Assembly (NCBI GenBank): GCA_003169845.1
Contig: PNAG01000019.1
Coordinates: 71,069-135,068, forward strand
DNA from: Candidatus Dormiibacterota bacterium
Lineage (GTDB): Bacteria > Chloroflexota > Dormibacteria > Dormibacterales > Dormibacteraceae
Reading direction: 5' to 3'
DNA length: 64,000 bases
This document shows positions 7,673-16,138 of the stretch, piece by piece. The position numbers and the translations under genes were made by a program. The notes below the pieces were generated by a model that was not told where the DNA came from, did not search any database, and was given only the letters and a program-made list of their open reading frames with translations. Every line of letters starts with the position of its first letter. Positions within the stretch are counted from its first letter, which is position 1.

Positions 7673-8707
7673 ATGTCGGTCACCACGCCGACCGTCATGA
7701 ACGCTGACCTCGTCCTTGAAGGCGGCGGCGTCAAGGGCATTGGCCACGTGGGCGCCATCACCGCACTGGAGGAGGCCGGCTACACCTTCACACGTGTTGC
7801 AGGAACGTCCGCCGGAGCGATTGTCGCGTCGCTGGTTGCTGCAAACATGACGACCGCGAAGATGCAACAGGAACTTCGCTCCGTCGACTACACGAAATTT
7901 CGCGACCCGACCGATCTGTCGACGATGACCCTCCTGGGCGAAGGCCTGTCCGTCCTTTTGGAGAAAGGCATCTACCGGGGCGACTACTTTCATGAGTGGA
8001 TCAAGCAACAGCTGGATTCGCAGGGAGTGCGGACCTTCGGGGATCTCAAGGTCACGACCGACCCAGGCAGCTCACTGACCCCGAACCAGTCATACCGGCT
8101 TGTGGTCATGACGGCCGACCTCTCGCGCGGGGAGCTTGTGCGGCTGCCCTGGGACTATCCGAAATATGGGCGCGATCCGGATACCGAGCTGGTCGCCGAC
8201 GCCGTCAGAGCTTCGATGTCGATTCCGTTCTTCTTCAAGCCTGTGACGATGAAGTCCTCGGTGAACAACGCAGATTGCTGGCTGGTGGACGGCGGAGCGC
8301 TGTCAAATTTTCCGATCGGTATCTTCGATCGGACCGATGGCCAAACGCCGCGGTGGCCGACTTTCGGAATCAAGCTCTCCGCTCTGCCGAATGCGAACCA
8401 GGTGGCCCACGCCATCACGGATACGCGCACGTTCGCCGAGGCGCTTTTGAGCACGATGATGAACGCGCACGACCAGATGCATCTCAATGACCCGTGCGTC
8501 ATTGCTCGAACGATCTTCGTTGACACGGGCAACGTCCAGGCAACGGACTTCGGCATTGACCCTGCCACTCAGCAGACGCTTTACCAGAGCGGATTCACGA
8601 GCGCCCAGTACTTCTTGAGTCAATGGCAATGGAACACGTATCTGCAGCAGTGCCGTTCCGGGCAAGCAGTCCCTGCTCCGGCAACCGCCGCGCCGGCGCC
8701 CGGGTGA
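7673..8707 (+). CDS. patatin-like phospholipase
   Basis: 344 residues with a complete patatin catalytic set: oxyanion loop GGGVKG at 17-22, nucleophile GTSAG with Ser46, and DGG with Asp206 of the Ser-Asp dyad. The family releases fatty acids from membrane phospholipids, here presumably in the cytoplasm, since there is no signal peptide. The C-terminal ~30 residues are Pro/Ala-rich (PAPATAAPAPG). GGAG lies 8 bases before the ATG. It precedes the Bell/NACHT operon on the same strand, separated by 161 bases that hold a promoter-like sequence. Patatins are recurrent membrane-damaging effectors of anti-phage systems (CapV, for example), so a defence role is possible but unproven. Confidence 0.85.
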   Translation: MSVTTPTVMNADLVLEGGGVKGIGHVGAITALEEAGYTFTRVAGTSAGAIVASLVAANMTTAKMQQELRSVDYTKFRDPTDLSTMTLLGEGLSVLLEKGIYRGDYFHEWIKQQLDSQGVRTFGDLKVTTDPGSSLTPNQSYRLVVMTADLSRGELVRLPWDYPKYGRDPDTELVADAVRASMSIPFFFKPVTMKSSVNNADCWLVDGGALSNFPIGIFDRTDGQTPRWPTFGIKLSALPNANQVAHAITDTRTFAEALLSTMMNAHDQMHLNDPCVIARTIFVDTGNVQATDFGIDPATQQTLYQSGFTSAQYFLSQWQWNTYLQQCRSGQAVPAPATAAPAPG

Positions 8708-8802
8708 GGCTCGAAGTTGCGCCGGCACCTCACTCGCATGTAGCGGTTGGCGCCGTTGATCATCGGTGCTTGCGGGGGTTCCGGGGGGTCTGTAGCCGTC
8801 AC

Positions 8803-8830
8803 TTGACAGTCTTGCGACGAAGTGTAGTGT
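8803..8830 (+). promoter_or_regulatory. sigma70-like promoter of the Bell-NACHT operon
   Basis: A perfect -35 hexamer TTGACA (8803-8808), a 16-base spacer and TAGTGT (8825-8830) as a weak -10. They lie 38 bases before the ATG of the small helical gene and after the patatin stop. The ribosome-binding site GGGAG follows 6 bases before that ATG. Suggests the two-gene operon can be transcribed without the patatin gene. Confidence 0.45.
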
Positions 8831-8868
8831 GACCCTTCGGCCAGAAACTCAAGGCTAGGGAGTACTCG

Positions 8869-9327
8869 ATGGATCAGTTCACGCCGCTAGCGGCCGCCGC
8901 GGTCAACTTGCTTTCGCCGTACCTCGCTAGACTCGGAGGAAACGTAGCCAACCAGGCAGTCGACAAGCTGTCGCAGGCTGCCATCCCGGCTGTCGGGAAT
9001 CTGTATGAGCTCCTAAAGAAGAGGCTCGGTCAAGGCACTTATGAGGGAAACCAACTCGCTGGGCTGGAGGAGAAACCTGCTGATTCCCTGCGACAGCAAG
9101 TCGCAGTGGCCACAATCGCCGAAGCTCTGAAGAGAGACCCGGAATTTGAGCGAGATTTGCGGAGGCTGCTAGAGCAGGCTGAGCCGGCCAGTATGGTGAC
9201 TGCCTCGTTCGGCGACGTCCAGGGACCGGTTGCCCTCCGAGACATCAAAGTCAAGGCCAAGAATTTCGCTGGGCGGGACCAAGTGATTAACGAGGCCGCA
9301 CCCCGCTCGAAGCGACGGCGACGTTGA
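8869..9327 (+). CDS. Bell-like helical effector with C-terminal amyloid-type motif
   Basis: 152 residues, no signal peptide. Residues 1-105 are predicted all-helical, with an amphipathic Ala/Leu-rich start (FTPLAAAAVNLLSPYLA) and a conserved-looking LYELLKKRLG. Residues 113-140 form a beta-prone motif with GDVQGPVALRDI and GRDQVI, followed by a very basic tail (RSKRRRR). The same motif opens the next protein (14 of 28 residues identical). In known amyloid-signalling pairs, a small helical Bell domain carries the motif at its C-terminus, and a neighbouring NLR with the same motif at its N-terminus templates its folding, which triggers membrane damage. That role is inferred from architecture. 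Only 6 bases separate the genes. Confidence 0.7.
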   Translation: MDQFTPLAAAAVNLLSPYLARLGGNVANQAVDKLSQAAIPAVGNLYELLKKRLGQGTYEGNQLAGLEEKPADSLRQQVAVATIAEALKRDPEFERDLRRLLEQAEPASMVTASFGDVQGPVALRDIKVKAKNFAGRDQVINEAAPRSKRRRR

Positions 9328-9465
9328 CCATCCGTGCCGCCTCATAGTCGCCGCGCGAATCAGGCCGGGACGCCGATGGTGTCAATTGACAACGTCGAAG
9401 GGTCAGTCGCAGCTCGAGACATCAATGTAGAAGCTGAATACAGTGCAGTTCGTGACCTGAACATC
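9205..9465 (+). repeat. shared 28-residue motif in two adjacent proteins
   Basis: Coding copies lie at 9205-9288 (Bell-like protein residues 113-140) and 9382-9465 (NACHT protein residues 17-44). Aligned without gaps they share S, V-G-V-A, RDI, V, A and a second RD-I, giving 14 identities in 28. The pattern alternates hydrophobic residues with G/N/D and repeats an xRDxx-I turn, as expected of a two-rung beta-solenoid amyloid. No similarity is visible between the two proteins outside this segment. Confidence 0.7.
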
Positions 9466-11652
9466 AGCTACTCAGGTCTAGGGGGCCTCGTCGCGTTGCT
9501 ACCGCGGCTCGGATTCTCCAATCCCGAACACAAACGCAAGGAGCGCATGGCCAGGATCCACGTGCTTGAGCTAGTCCGCTCGTACTGGATAGATCCGGCA
9601 CTTAAGGCGGACCACGAATTCGCTCCGATCGACATTCGCCTCGCATCTCGGCCTGAGGCGGTTCAAGACCGCTTGCGGCGTGTCGCAAGCGGGAGTACGC
9701 AGCCCGAGCACGCCCTGCCGAGCGCCGCCACTATCAAGTCCGTTTACGACGATTCGGCTGGCCACCTGCTTATCCTTGGCGAACCAGGCGCTGGGAAGAC
9801 CAGAATCGTCGCAGAACTGGCTGACGAGTTGGTTGAGCTAGCAAGCTCGAAATCAGAGCAACCGCTTCCTGTCATCTTCCATCTCTCAACGTGGGCTGCG
9901 GGTCAGAGGCTATCCGATTGGTTGCTGGCAGAACTCGCGAATCTATATGGTGTCCGGGAAGTCGGCCGCGACTGGATCAAGTACGACCGGTTAATCCTGC
10001 TCCTAGATGGGCTCGACGAAGTTTCCGCGGATCATCGCGACGCATGTGTGGAAGCGATCAATGCCTTCCATGCAGTTCATCCACTCGTGCCAATCACGGT
10101 CTGCTGCCGGTCGGCGGATTACGGGTCCCTCAACAGGAAACTTCATCTTCGAGCCGCGATTGTGGTGAAGCCGCTTACCGAGGAAGAGCTGGACGCCCAC
10201 CTCAAGAGGTTGGGCCCGCCTGTGAATGGCCTCCGCGAAGCGGCTCGCTCTGACCCGCAGCTACGCGAGTTGTTAACCACGCCGTTGTTCTTAAGAAGCG
10301 CCGCGATTGCATATCGAGGTCAGCCAGCCCAGGCGATAGTTGGAGAGGAGCCTGCCATGCCCGGTAAGCGGGTCATTGCCGACTACGTCGAAGCCATGTT
10401 CGCGCGACAGAGGCCAGGGGTGGGTATGCGATGGACGCAAGCCCAGACAACCGAGGGCCTGTCATGGCTAGCGCGCGAAATGAAAGTGCACGAGGAGAAG
10501 GAAAGCGGCCAAGTATTCAGGCTGGAGTGCCTGCAGGCAAGCTGGCTCCGAGATTCGAGCCATAGATCGCTCCTCTCGCTTCTCGTTCTCTCTGCACTTG
10601 TGCTCGCGAGCATCGGGATTGCGGCGTTGATAGTCGTCGGAGCCGAATTGCTCTCGATTGTGATGTTGTCGCTTGGATGGGAAAACCTTCCGCCAATGTC
10701 CGGCAAGGTGGCGGGCGTTTTCGCCGTGCACATACAACTACCCAGGGACTTTTGGCCCGCGTTCGTTTACGCGGCCTCGGTAGGTGCGATGGCTGGGATT
10801 GCTCTTGCCTGGGTTGGGTACAACTCCGAGACCACCAACGCCCGCAGGATCATGTGGCCAAAAATTACAACGGTTCTAGGCTCTTTCGGCGTAATGCTCG
10901 TGATCACGGGAGTTCCCCTGGCAGCCGCCTCAGCAGGCCTCAGTTGGCTTGTATTGCCGCATCTTGACGCCCAGCTGAACAGAGCGCTGCCTTCAGCAAA
11001 CGCGCTGCTGCTACCGATCGCTAACAGCGCGGTGTTCGGCCTCACCGGCCTGGCACTGTGGTTCCTCCTGACCCAGAGATTGGACGGCGCGATGTGGAAA
11101 ATCTCATGGTTCTTTGTCTCGGGATTGGTTATCGGTTCTCGCTACGCCGCCAGCGGTCAGGTGCAAGACGCAGTCATAGGAGCGATCGAGTTGGCCGTGC
11201 TAATTGCTGTGGCCATCGGGCTGATTAGCGGATTCTGGACTGAGACGGTTGAGTCCCGCTTACCCGGTGACGGCATTCGAGTCCTGATCCGGAACACGCT
11301 GGTCGTTGGCTCAGTGACATTACTTGTGGCAGCCCCATTAGCAGGTCTGTATGGCGGCATCTACCTACTCAACGGCAGACATAGCGGATTCTTCAACGGG
11401 TTGTACGCAGCTGTGCTTCTCGGGGCAGTTGTGACATTCCTTGCCGCGGCGGACCAGGGTGCAATTCAGTGGCTCCGCCACCAGATTCTGCGGCGGCTAC
11501 TCGTCAGCGAAGGTTCGATTCCGCCTGACTTCGTACGCTTTCTCGATCACGCTGTGAGCCTGATCCTGCTTCGGAGACGAGGCGGCGAGTATCAGTTTGT
11601 GCACAGCTACGTGCTCGAGTACTTCGCGAGGGCGGGCGTCGCGAGTGGCTGA
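9334..11652 (+). CDS. NACHT-domain NLR-like ATPase with N-terminal amyloid-type motif and multi-TM C-terminus
   Basis: 772 residues. Residues 17-44 hold the motif shared with the upstream protein. The NACHT STAND ATPase spans ~140-400: Walker A GEPGAGKT at 149-156, Walker B LILLLDGLDEV at 220-230, sensor CCRSADY near 257 and the TTPLFL winged-helix entry near 315. About eight hydrophobic helices follow (roughly 412-440, 470-496, 511-540, 557-580, 590-605, 612-633, 655-680, 686-708). A cytosolic tail ends YQFVHSYVLEYFA. Family members are signal-sensing oligomerising ATPases of immunity. Start is GTG 9334 or ATG 9376; both keep the motif. The membrane part takes the place of the usual TPR or WD sensor. 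It probably activates the upstream Bell-like protein. Confidence 0.85.
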   Translation: MPPHSRRANQAGTPMVSIDNVEGSVAARDINVEAEYSAVRDLNISYSGLGGLVALLPRLGFSNPEHKRKERMARIHVLELVRSYWIDPALKADHEFAPIDIRLASRPEAVQDRLRRVASGSTQPEHALPSAATIKSVYDDSAGHLLILGEPGAGKTRIVAELADELVELASSKSEQPLPVIFHLSTWAAGQRLSDWLLAELANLYGVREVGRDWIKYDRLILLLDGLDEVSADHRDACVEAINAFHAVHPLVPITVCCRSADYGSLNRKLHLRAAIVVKPLTEEELDAHLKRLGPPVNGLREAARSDPQLRELLTTPLFLRSAAIAYRGQPAQAIVGEEPAMPGKRVIADYVEAMFARQRPGVGMRWTQAQTTEGLSWLAREMKVHEEKESGQVFRLECLQASWLRDSSHRSLLSLLVLSALVLASIGIAALIVVGAELLSIVMLSLGWENLPPMSGKVAGVFAVHIQLPRDFWPAFVYAASVGAMAGIALAWVGYNSETTNARRIMWPKITTVLGSFGVMLVITGVPLAAASAGLSWLVLPHLDAQLNRALPSANALLLPIANSAVFGLTGLALWFLLTQRLDGAMWKISWFFVSGLVIGSRYAASGQVQDAVIGAIELAVLIAVAIGLISGFWTETVESRLPGDGIRVLIRNTLVVGSVTLLVAAPLAGLYGGIYLLNGRHSGFFNGLYAAVLLGAVVTFLAAADQGAIQWLRHQILRRLLVSEGSIPPDFVRFLDHAVSLILLRRRGGEYQFVHSYVLEYFARAGVASG

Positions 11653-11815
11653 TGGGCCGGCCTCGTTGAAAGGCAATCGGCAGCTGCGGATCCTTTCGAT
11701 CGACTGCGGTGGCATTCGGGGAAGCGGCCAGCAGGAGGTCATCGCCCGCGCCACGTTGGCGGGAGGACTGGAGTAAGGCGGAGGCCTGTAACTCTGGTTG
11801 GTATTGCTGGTAGTC

Positions 11816-12277
11816 ATGAGAACAGCGCTCGCTTTCGCGGTCGCCGGAGTGATGGTTGCCTCGTGCGGTAGCGCCTCGCCGTCCCAGGCGTCCGCCAGCC
11901 CGACACCGGCCACCCAGGTTGTGATCACCGTCGTGGTCAAGACAGTCGCCGGACAGCCGGTACCCGTCCTGGCGAACTCCAACGCGATGACGCTCTACTA
12001 CCTCACCTCCGATACGGCGACCACGGTGGCCTGTTCGGGCCAATGCGCCACGTTCTGGCCTCCTCTGCTCCTCCCGTCGGGCGCGCCGGGCTCGGGCACC
12101 TCACTTTCCGGTGCGCTTACCGTCCTGACGGATGCCAACGGCCGCCAGGTTCTCTACAACGGACATCCCCTCTACAACTTCTCAAAAGACGCGACAAGCA
12201 GTGACGTCAAGGGAGAGGGGATCAACGCCTTCGGCGGCACATGGCACGCCGCGACCCCGACTCTGGCCGCGATGTAG
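11816..12277 (+). CDS. secreted lipoprotein of the COG4315 type
   Basis: 153 residues. A signal peptide ends in the lipobox VASC, followed by a Ser/Pro/Ala linker. The globular part has two repeats typical of COG4315-like lipoproteins: NSNAMTLYYLTSDTATTVAC...CATFWPPLLL, and then GRQVLYNGHPLYNFSKD. The family is exported and of unknown function; the two Cys (ACSGQC) probably form a disulphide. ATG 11816 was chosen because it puts the signal peptide at the N-terminus. Lies alone downstream of the NACHT gene. Confidence 0.8.
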   Translation: MRTALAFAVAGVMVASCGSASPSQASASPTPATQVVITVVVKTVAGQPVPVLANSNAMTLYYLTSDTATTVACSGQCATFWPPLLLPSGAPGSGTSLSGALTVLTDANGRQVLYNGHPLYNFSKDATSSDVKGEGINAFGGTWHAATPTLAAM

Positions 12278-12297
12278 GGCTCGGGGCCCTTTCATCG

Positions 12298-12594
12298 TTA
12301 GTTAGGAGCTTCCGGGGTTTCCGCCTCCAGCTCGTGGCGAATCTCGTTTATGTAGTCAGCCACGGCTCCCTCATCCAGCCCGGGTTTGGCCATCCGCAGG
12401 CGCTCCGCCGCGACCCCGGCCATGAAGCATGAGAGCGGGGCAAATCGTCGTTCACGGGTATGTGCCGCAACCCGGGCCAGCTCGAGCAGCTCCAGCGCAA
12501 CCCTGGGATCGACCGAAGGAGCTTCGATCGTCGCCTCGCGACGGCGTGCTGCCGCCACCAAGCGGTTGCCGAGCTCTTGAAAGAATTGATTCAT
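12298..12594 (-). CDS. DUF6457 family protein
   Basis: 98 residues, helical and soluble. The central part ALELLELARVAAHTRERR...APLSCFMAGVAAERL matches the DUF6457 pattern, a short domain found alone or beside molybdopterin-guanine dinucleotide biosynthesis genes in Actinomycetota. No molybdenum cofactor genes are visible here. It is convergent with the lipoprotein gene (20-base gap) and follows the small membrane protein gene on its own strand, 15 bases downstream of it. Confidence 0.65.
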   Translation of the reverse strand: MNQFFQELGNRLVAAARRREATIEAPSVDPRVALELLELARVAAHTRERRFAPLSCFMAGVAAERLRMAKPGLDEGAVADYINEIRHELEAETPEAPN

Positions 12595-12609
12595 GACTCT
12601 CCTCTGTGT

Positions 12610-12936
12610 TCAGGGCCTGGAGGCGAGGAAGCCCAGGGTGATCAGCAGTGCGCTGAGTCCAAGCGCCCATATACCTGCCCCAATGGCAACGGCAGACGAA
12701 AGGACACGCACTCTTTTCGTCCGCAAGGTCCAGGCCCCCAGGCCGATGGACGCGCAGGGTAAAAGAAGACCAATTGCGGCCAGGCTTGGAAAACTGTGCC
12801 CCCGAATGAATGCGCCCAAGAATGCGAGGCCGATGGGAGTTCCCACCAGCATGGTGAGACAGCCAAGACCACCCAGTCCGATCTGCCATCCACGTGCTTC
12901 CTTTGGGCCGGGTGCCGACTCTCGTGCGGGCAGCAT
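12610..12936 (-). CDS. small integral membrane protein
   Basis: 108 residues with three hydrophobic segments: ~17-42 (IGLGGLGCLTMLVGTPIGLAFLG), ~50-66 and ~82-105. Gly-rich helices and short loops. No family recognised. The stop lies 15 bases before the DUF6457 gene, so they may be co-transcribed. Upstream, 12937-13194 (258 bases) shows no convincing gene. Confidence 0.6.
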   Translation of the reverse strand: MLPARESAPGPKEARGWQIGLGGLGCLTMLVGTPIGLAFLGAFIRGHSFPSLAAIGLLLPCASIGLGAWTLRTKRVRVLSSAVAIGAGIWALGLSALLITLGFLASRP

Positions 12937-13194
12937 CTCTAGGCGCGATTGTATGCAGCCATGACGAGACTATCCGACGGTTGGCGCCACCGAGTTCAAG
13001 CCCTGGTAATTGGTCGCACCATTTCTATCGCCCAGCGAGAGGGTCGATGCGGGGTGGGGCGCAGGATTTTCTCACCACGAGCGAAGTTGAAAGCTCCACA
13101 TGATTTGACCTGAGCTGCTGGCCGACGAAGAGACGGAGCAGCATATTGACTGCCATCTTGCCGATTTCGACGTCTGAGGCTTCGGGGGCGCCGG

Positions 13195-14184
13195 CTAGAA
13201 TCCGGCCATCCTCGGACTGAGCACGCGCCAGGATTCGCGGCGCTCGTGGCCGCGCCGTTCGGCGATCCGCCTGTCGGAGGGAAAGAGGACTCGGCGGCCG
13301 GCGCTTGCCCGGACCGGATCCCGCCTCTCACCTTGCCGGCGCGTGTCGCCCGAGCGCCGGCCCGCGGCTCTCCGCTCGCCTCCTCGAGGCATCTCGAGGG
13401 CAAGCTCGGCCAGGTAATGCTGCAAGACCAGATTCACGAGCTTCGGGTGCGTGAGGTTGCAGGCATGGCCGCCCCCCTCGATCGCGACCAGCGGCTGGCA
13501 GTTCGCAAGCCCGGAGCACATCCGCTGAGCAAGCTCGATGTCGATCGCGGCATCGGCGGTGCCGTGGATCACCAGGGCAGGGACCTTGATCTCACCGAGG
13601 CGATCGTGGATGTCCTCCCGGCCCACCAGCGCGTTGAACGCGGGGCGCAGGAGCGAGCGCGGCCACTGCCGCCACTTTGCGATCCACGCGTAGCGACCAG
13701 GCCACTCATTGCCGAGGACGATCGCGGCGATCGTCTCCGCCAGCTGGTCGTTCAGCCCTTCGCCTTGCCACACTTCGAGCATCGACTCGTAGAGCGCCGC
13801 CTTGTCGGGATCTTCAGCGCCGGCCTGCGTGCTGAGCAGGACCAGGGCCGCTGTCCGATCGGGGTGTTTGAGCGCGAAACGCAGAGCCACGAAGCCGCCC
13901 TGGCTCATTCCGCCGACAACCGCACGCGCGATGCCGAGATGGTCGAGCAGCCCCCTCAAGTCTTCGGCCAGGTCCCCGTACGTGAACGGGTCGTCCGTCG
14001 TTTCGGTCTCGCCGTGGCAGCGGGCGTCCCAGGTGATTAGCCGGCACCGAGAGCGGAGCGCCTCGACCTGCGGGGCGAACATCTCGTGGTCCATGAGCAG
14101 CCCGTGCGCCAGGACCATCGGCGGCAGGTTCCCGCCAGTGTCCTCGTAATAGATCCACTGGCCATTGACCTTGGAAAGCGGCAT
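13195..14184 (-). CDS. alpha/beta hydrolase with Arg-rich C-terminal tail
   Basis: 329 residues. The first ~265 are a typical alpha/beta hydrolase of the 3-oxoadipate enol-lactonase/haloperoxidase type: HGLLMDHEMF oxyanion region, nucleophile GMSQGG with Ser94, acid in HGTADAAID and His in GGGHACN. Substrate unknown. The last ~60 residues are unusual: a low-complexity, strongly basic tail with repeated ERR, GRR and DRR groups. GGGGAGG lies 6 bases before the ATG. No signal peptide. Confidence 0.85.
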   Translation of the reverse strand: MPLSKVNGQWIYYEDTGGNLPPMVLAHGLLMDHEMFAPQVEALRSRCRLITWDARCHGETETTDDPFTYGDLAEDLRGLLDHLGIARAVVGGMSQGGFVALRFALKHPDRTAALVLLSTQAGAEDPDKAALYESMLEVWQGEGLNDQLAETIAAIVLGNEWPGRYAWIAKWRQWPRSLLRPAFNALVGREDIHDRLGEIKVPALVIHGTADAAIDIELAQRMCSGLANCQPLVAIEGGGHACNLTHPKLVNLVLQHYLAELALEMPRGGERRAAGRRSGDTRRQGERRDPVRASAGRRVLFPSDRRIAERRGHERRESWRVLSPRMAGF

Positions 14185-14388
14185 CGAGGTCCTCCCCTGC
14201 GTCGAGCAGCGCTGGTTCCTGGAAACTGGCGCGCCAACGGATCACCCGCCTCGAAGTAGCAGGGGCTCCCACCGATCGCCCCGCCTTCGGTGGTGGAGCC
14301 TAGCAGCTTTGACCGCTGTTCGGGGACTCCACCAGTGAGGCGGGCTCGATCCGGAGCGGGGGCCTCCCCGGGACCCCTCACGTTTAAG

Positions 14389-14613
14389 ATGCAAATGGCC
14401 CACCCGACCCCGGTGGTGACGACGCTGAGTGGTATCCCGGGCCGCAAACCGCCCACCTTCTTCCGATGGGGCGGGTTGGGGTCGACGCTCGAAAACGGTC
14501 ATTGGTTGTCGAGCTGGACCGTGGCGTACGAGGTGCCGGCAGGCAGCATCGATCTCACGCTCGGCGACCAAGAGGTGATCGACCTTCTGCTCGCAGCCTA
14601 TCCGTTGAACTAA
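14389..14613 (+). CDS. hypothetical small protein, uncertain
   Basis: A possible 74-residue protein beginning MQMAHPTPVVTTLSGIPGRKPP and containing FRWGGLGSTLENG. It looks more protein-like than the Arg/His-rich frame on the other strand, but has no clear ribosome-binding site and no known domain. A longer in-frame start at 14290 adds residues that look non-coding. Confidence 0.35.
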   Translation: MQMAHPTPVVTTLSGIPGRKPPTFFRWGGLGSTLENGHWLSSWTVAYEVPAGSIDLTLGDQEVIDLLLAAYPLN

Positions 14614-14640
14614 GCGCAAAGGGCTCCGCCGGCACCAGCA

Positions 14641-16113
14641 TCAAGAGAAGTTACGAAGCTTTCCCCAAATCGTTGGGATCGGGGCCTTGAGCTGGCAGAA
14701 GGTGACCGGAGCGCCTTGCTCCAGGCCTGCGACGTGGTACGGCACGGTCAGGTGCGCGATCAGGGTTGGCGACGTGCACATCCACGCCACCTCAGAAGGT
14801 CTGTAATCGACCATGAGCGCACTGGTTGCCGTGAGATTGCTCGGCAGCCAGTACCAATCGCTCAGCTGCGGACTGATGGCATCGGGGAGAACCTTTGGGT
14901 TGCCGTAGACCTGGAGTGCCCCCGGAACGCCGTAATAGGCCGAGATGATGACCGTGTTGCTGCGATCCGATGCGGGGAGATCGCCGTAGATCGTCGTCAC
15001 CTGGTTCGCGATGTCGTTCCACCCCACGCTGTCGGCGAATACTTCATTGATGGCATCGAGGCGGGTGGCGTGAATGCGATCTGGAGGGGTGACCGGGACG
15101 ACGAGGAAGAAGAAAACGCCAAATTCCAGCACGCTTGCGACAACGACAGCGATCTGAAGACCGGAGCAAAGCTTTGGGCGCTTGATGCGGGAGATCGCCA
15201 TGAGCCCTTGAGCCAGGGCGATCGGAATCGTCCCGGCAGCGTAGTAGGACTTACCCACAAAGAGGAAGAGGAGCAGGGGAACGGCGCAGGCGCTTCCGAT
15301 AGGACGCAGCCCTGGACTGCGGAACAGCGAAATCATGCCGGCCAGCCACAGAGGAATAAGAAAGAAGAAGTAAACGCCGAACTCGATGAGGTAGGCGACG
15401 GGGCCACCGCCGCTCCCCCGATGGTTGGCGAGGTAGATGAGGGTGGGAAAGCCCTCCACGACCTGCCAGGCGAGATTCGGCGCCCAGATGAAAAGCGCGA
15501 TCGCGGCGGCGATCCAGGGGTATTTCGTCCGCAATTCCATCCGCAACGAAGGGGTGAGAAGGACGGCGATTCCGATCCCCGCGATGAGACCGACGATGGT
15601 GTACTTCACCTCGAGCCCGATCCCGAGCGTTATGCCCAGATAGATCCAGTACCGGGGCCGCTGGTCGGTGACAAGGCAGAGAAACCAGTAGAGGGCGACC
15701 ATCCAGGTCACCTGATCGAAGGTCACGGTCTGGAAGACCCAGTTCGAACCGAGCAGGTATGGCGCCGCAATGGCGGTGAGCAGCGCGATTCCCTGGAGCC
15801 GCAGCGAGCCGCCAAGCCGGCGGACATAAGCGCCGGAGAGTACAACGAGGAAACCGCCCAGCAGCGATGGGAGCACGCGAAGGGTCCAGGGACTGACCCC
15901 GAGGAGTCCGGTCTCTAGTCGGGCAAGGAGTGGGACGACCGGTGGGAAGTCGACATATCCAAGCGCCGGATGGAGGCCGCAGGTGAGGTAGTAAAGCTCA
16001 TCGGTATGGAACCCCAGGGTGCTGTTGGTTGAGAGGTGAAGGGCAATGATCCCTACCGCTGCACCTCCAAATAGAAGCACCGCCGTAATGCGGGGATGCT
16101 GCCGAGCGGTCAT
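14641..16113 (-). CDS. GT-C fold glycosyltransferase, ArnT/PMT-like
   Basis: A 490-residue polytopic membrane protein of glycosyltransferase family 39 type (PMT_2/ArnT-like). These transfer sugars from polyprenyl-phosphate donors on the outer face of the membrane. The first external loop carries FHTDELYYL, with the Asp-Glu pair that is catalytic in the family. About eleven hydrophobic helices follow, then a soluble C-terminal domain of ~130 residues. ATG 16113 is chosen because the upstream residues overlap the VOC gene and look non-coding. The stop is followed by the small uncertain frame on the other strand. Confidence 0.8.
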   Translation of the reverse strand: MTARQHPRITAVLLFGGAAVGIIALHLSTNSTLGFHTDELYYLTCGLHPALGYVDFPPVVPLLARLETGLLGVSPWTLRVLPSLLGGFLVVLSGAYVRRLGGSLRLQGIALLTAIAAPYLLGSNWVFQTVTFDQVTWMVALYWFLCLVTDQRPRYWIYLGITLGIGLEVKYTIVGLIAGIGIAVLLTPSLRMELRTKYPWIAAAIALFIWAPNLAWQVVEGFPTLIYLANHRGSGGGPVAYLIEFGVYFFFLIPLWLAGMISLFRSPGLRPIGSACAVPLLLFLFVGKSYYAAGTIPIALAQGLMAISRIKRPKLCSGLQIAVVVASVLEFGVFFFLVVPVTPPDRIHATRLDAINEVFADSVGWNDIANQVTTIYGDLPASDRSNTVIISAYYGVPGALQVYGNPKVLPDAISPQLSDWYWLPSNLTATSALMVDYRPSEVAWMCTSPTLIAHLTVPYHVAGLEQGAPVTFCQLKAPIPTIWGKLRNFS

Positions 16114-16138
16114 GGCGTTCAAGCCCAGCGATACGTGG

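Noticed and set aside
8825-8840. DosR-like box near the Bell gene (GACCCTTCGGCCA)
   Set aside because: Only about 10 of 15 positions match without a gap, and GC-rich DNA gives TTCGGCC often.
12937-13194. Possible genes in the 258-base gap upstream of the small membrane protein
   Set aside because: Frames present are short and Arg/Ser-rich, without ribosome-binding sites; nothing convincing is seen.
14716-15918. 400-residue open frame on the plus strand inside the glycosyltransferase gene
   Set aside because: Antisense shadow: charged, low-complexity translation, while the minus frame has clear membrane helices and family motifs.
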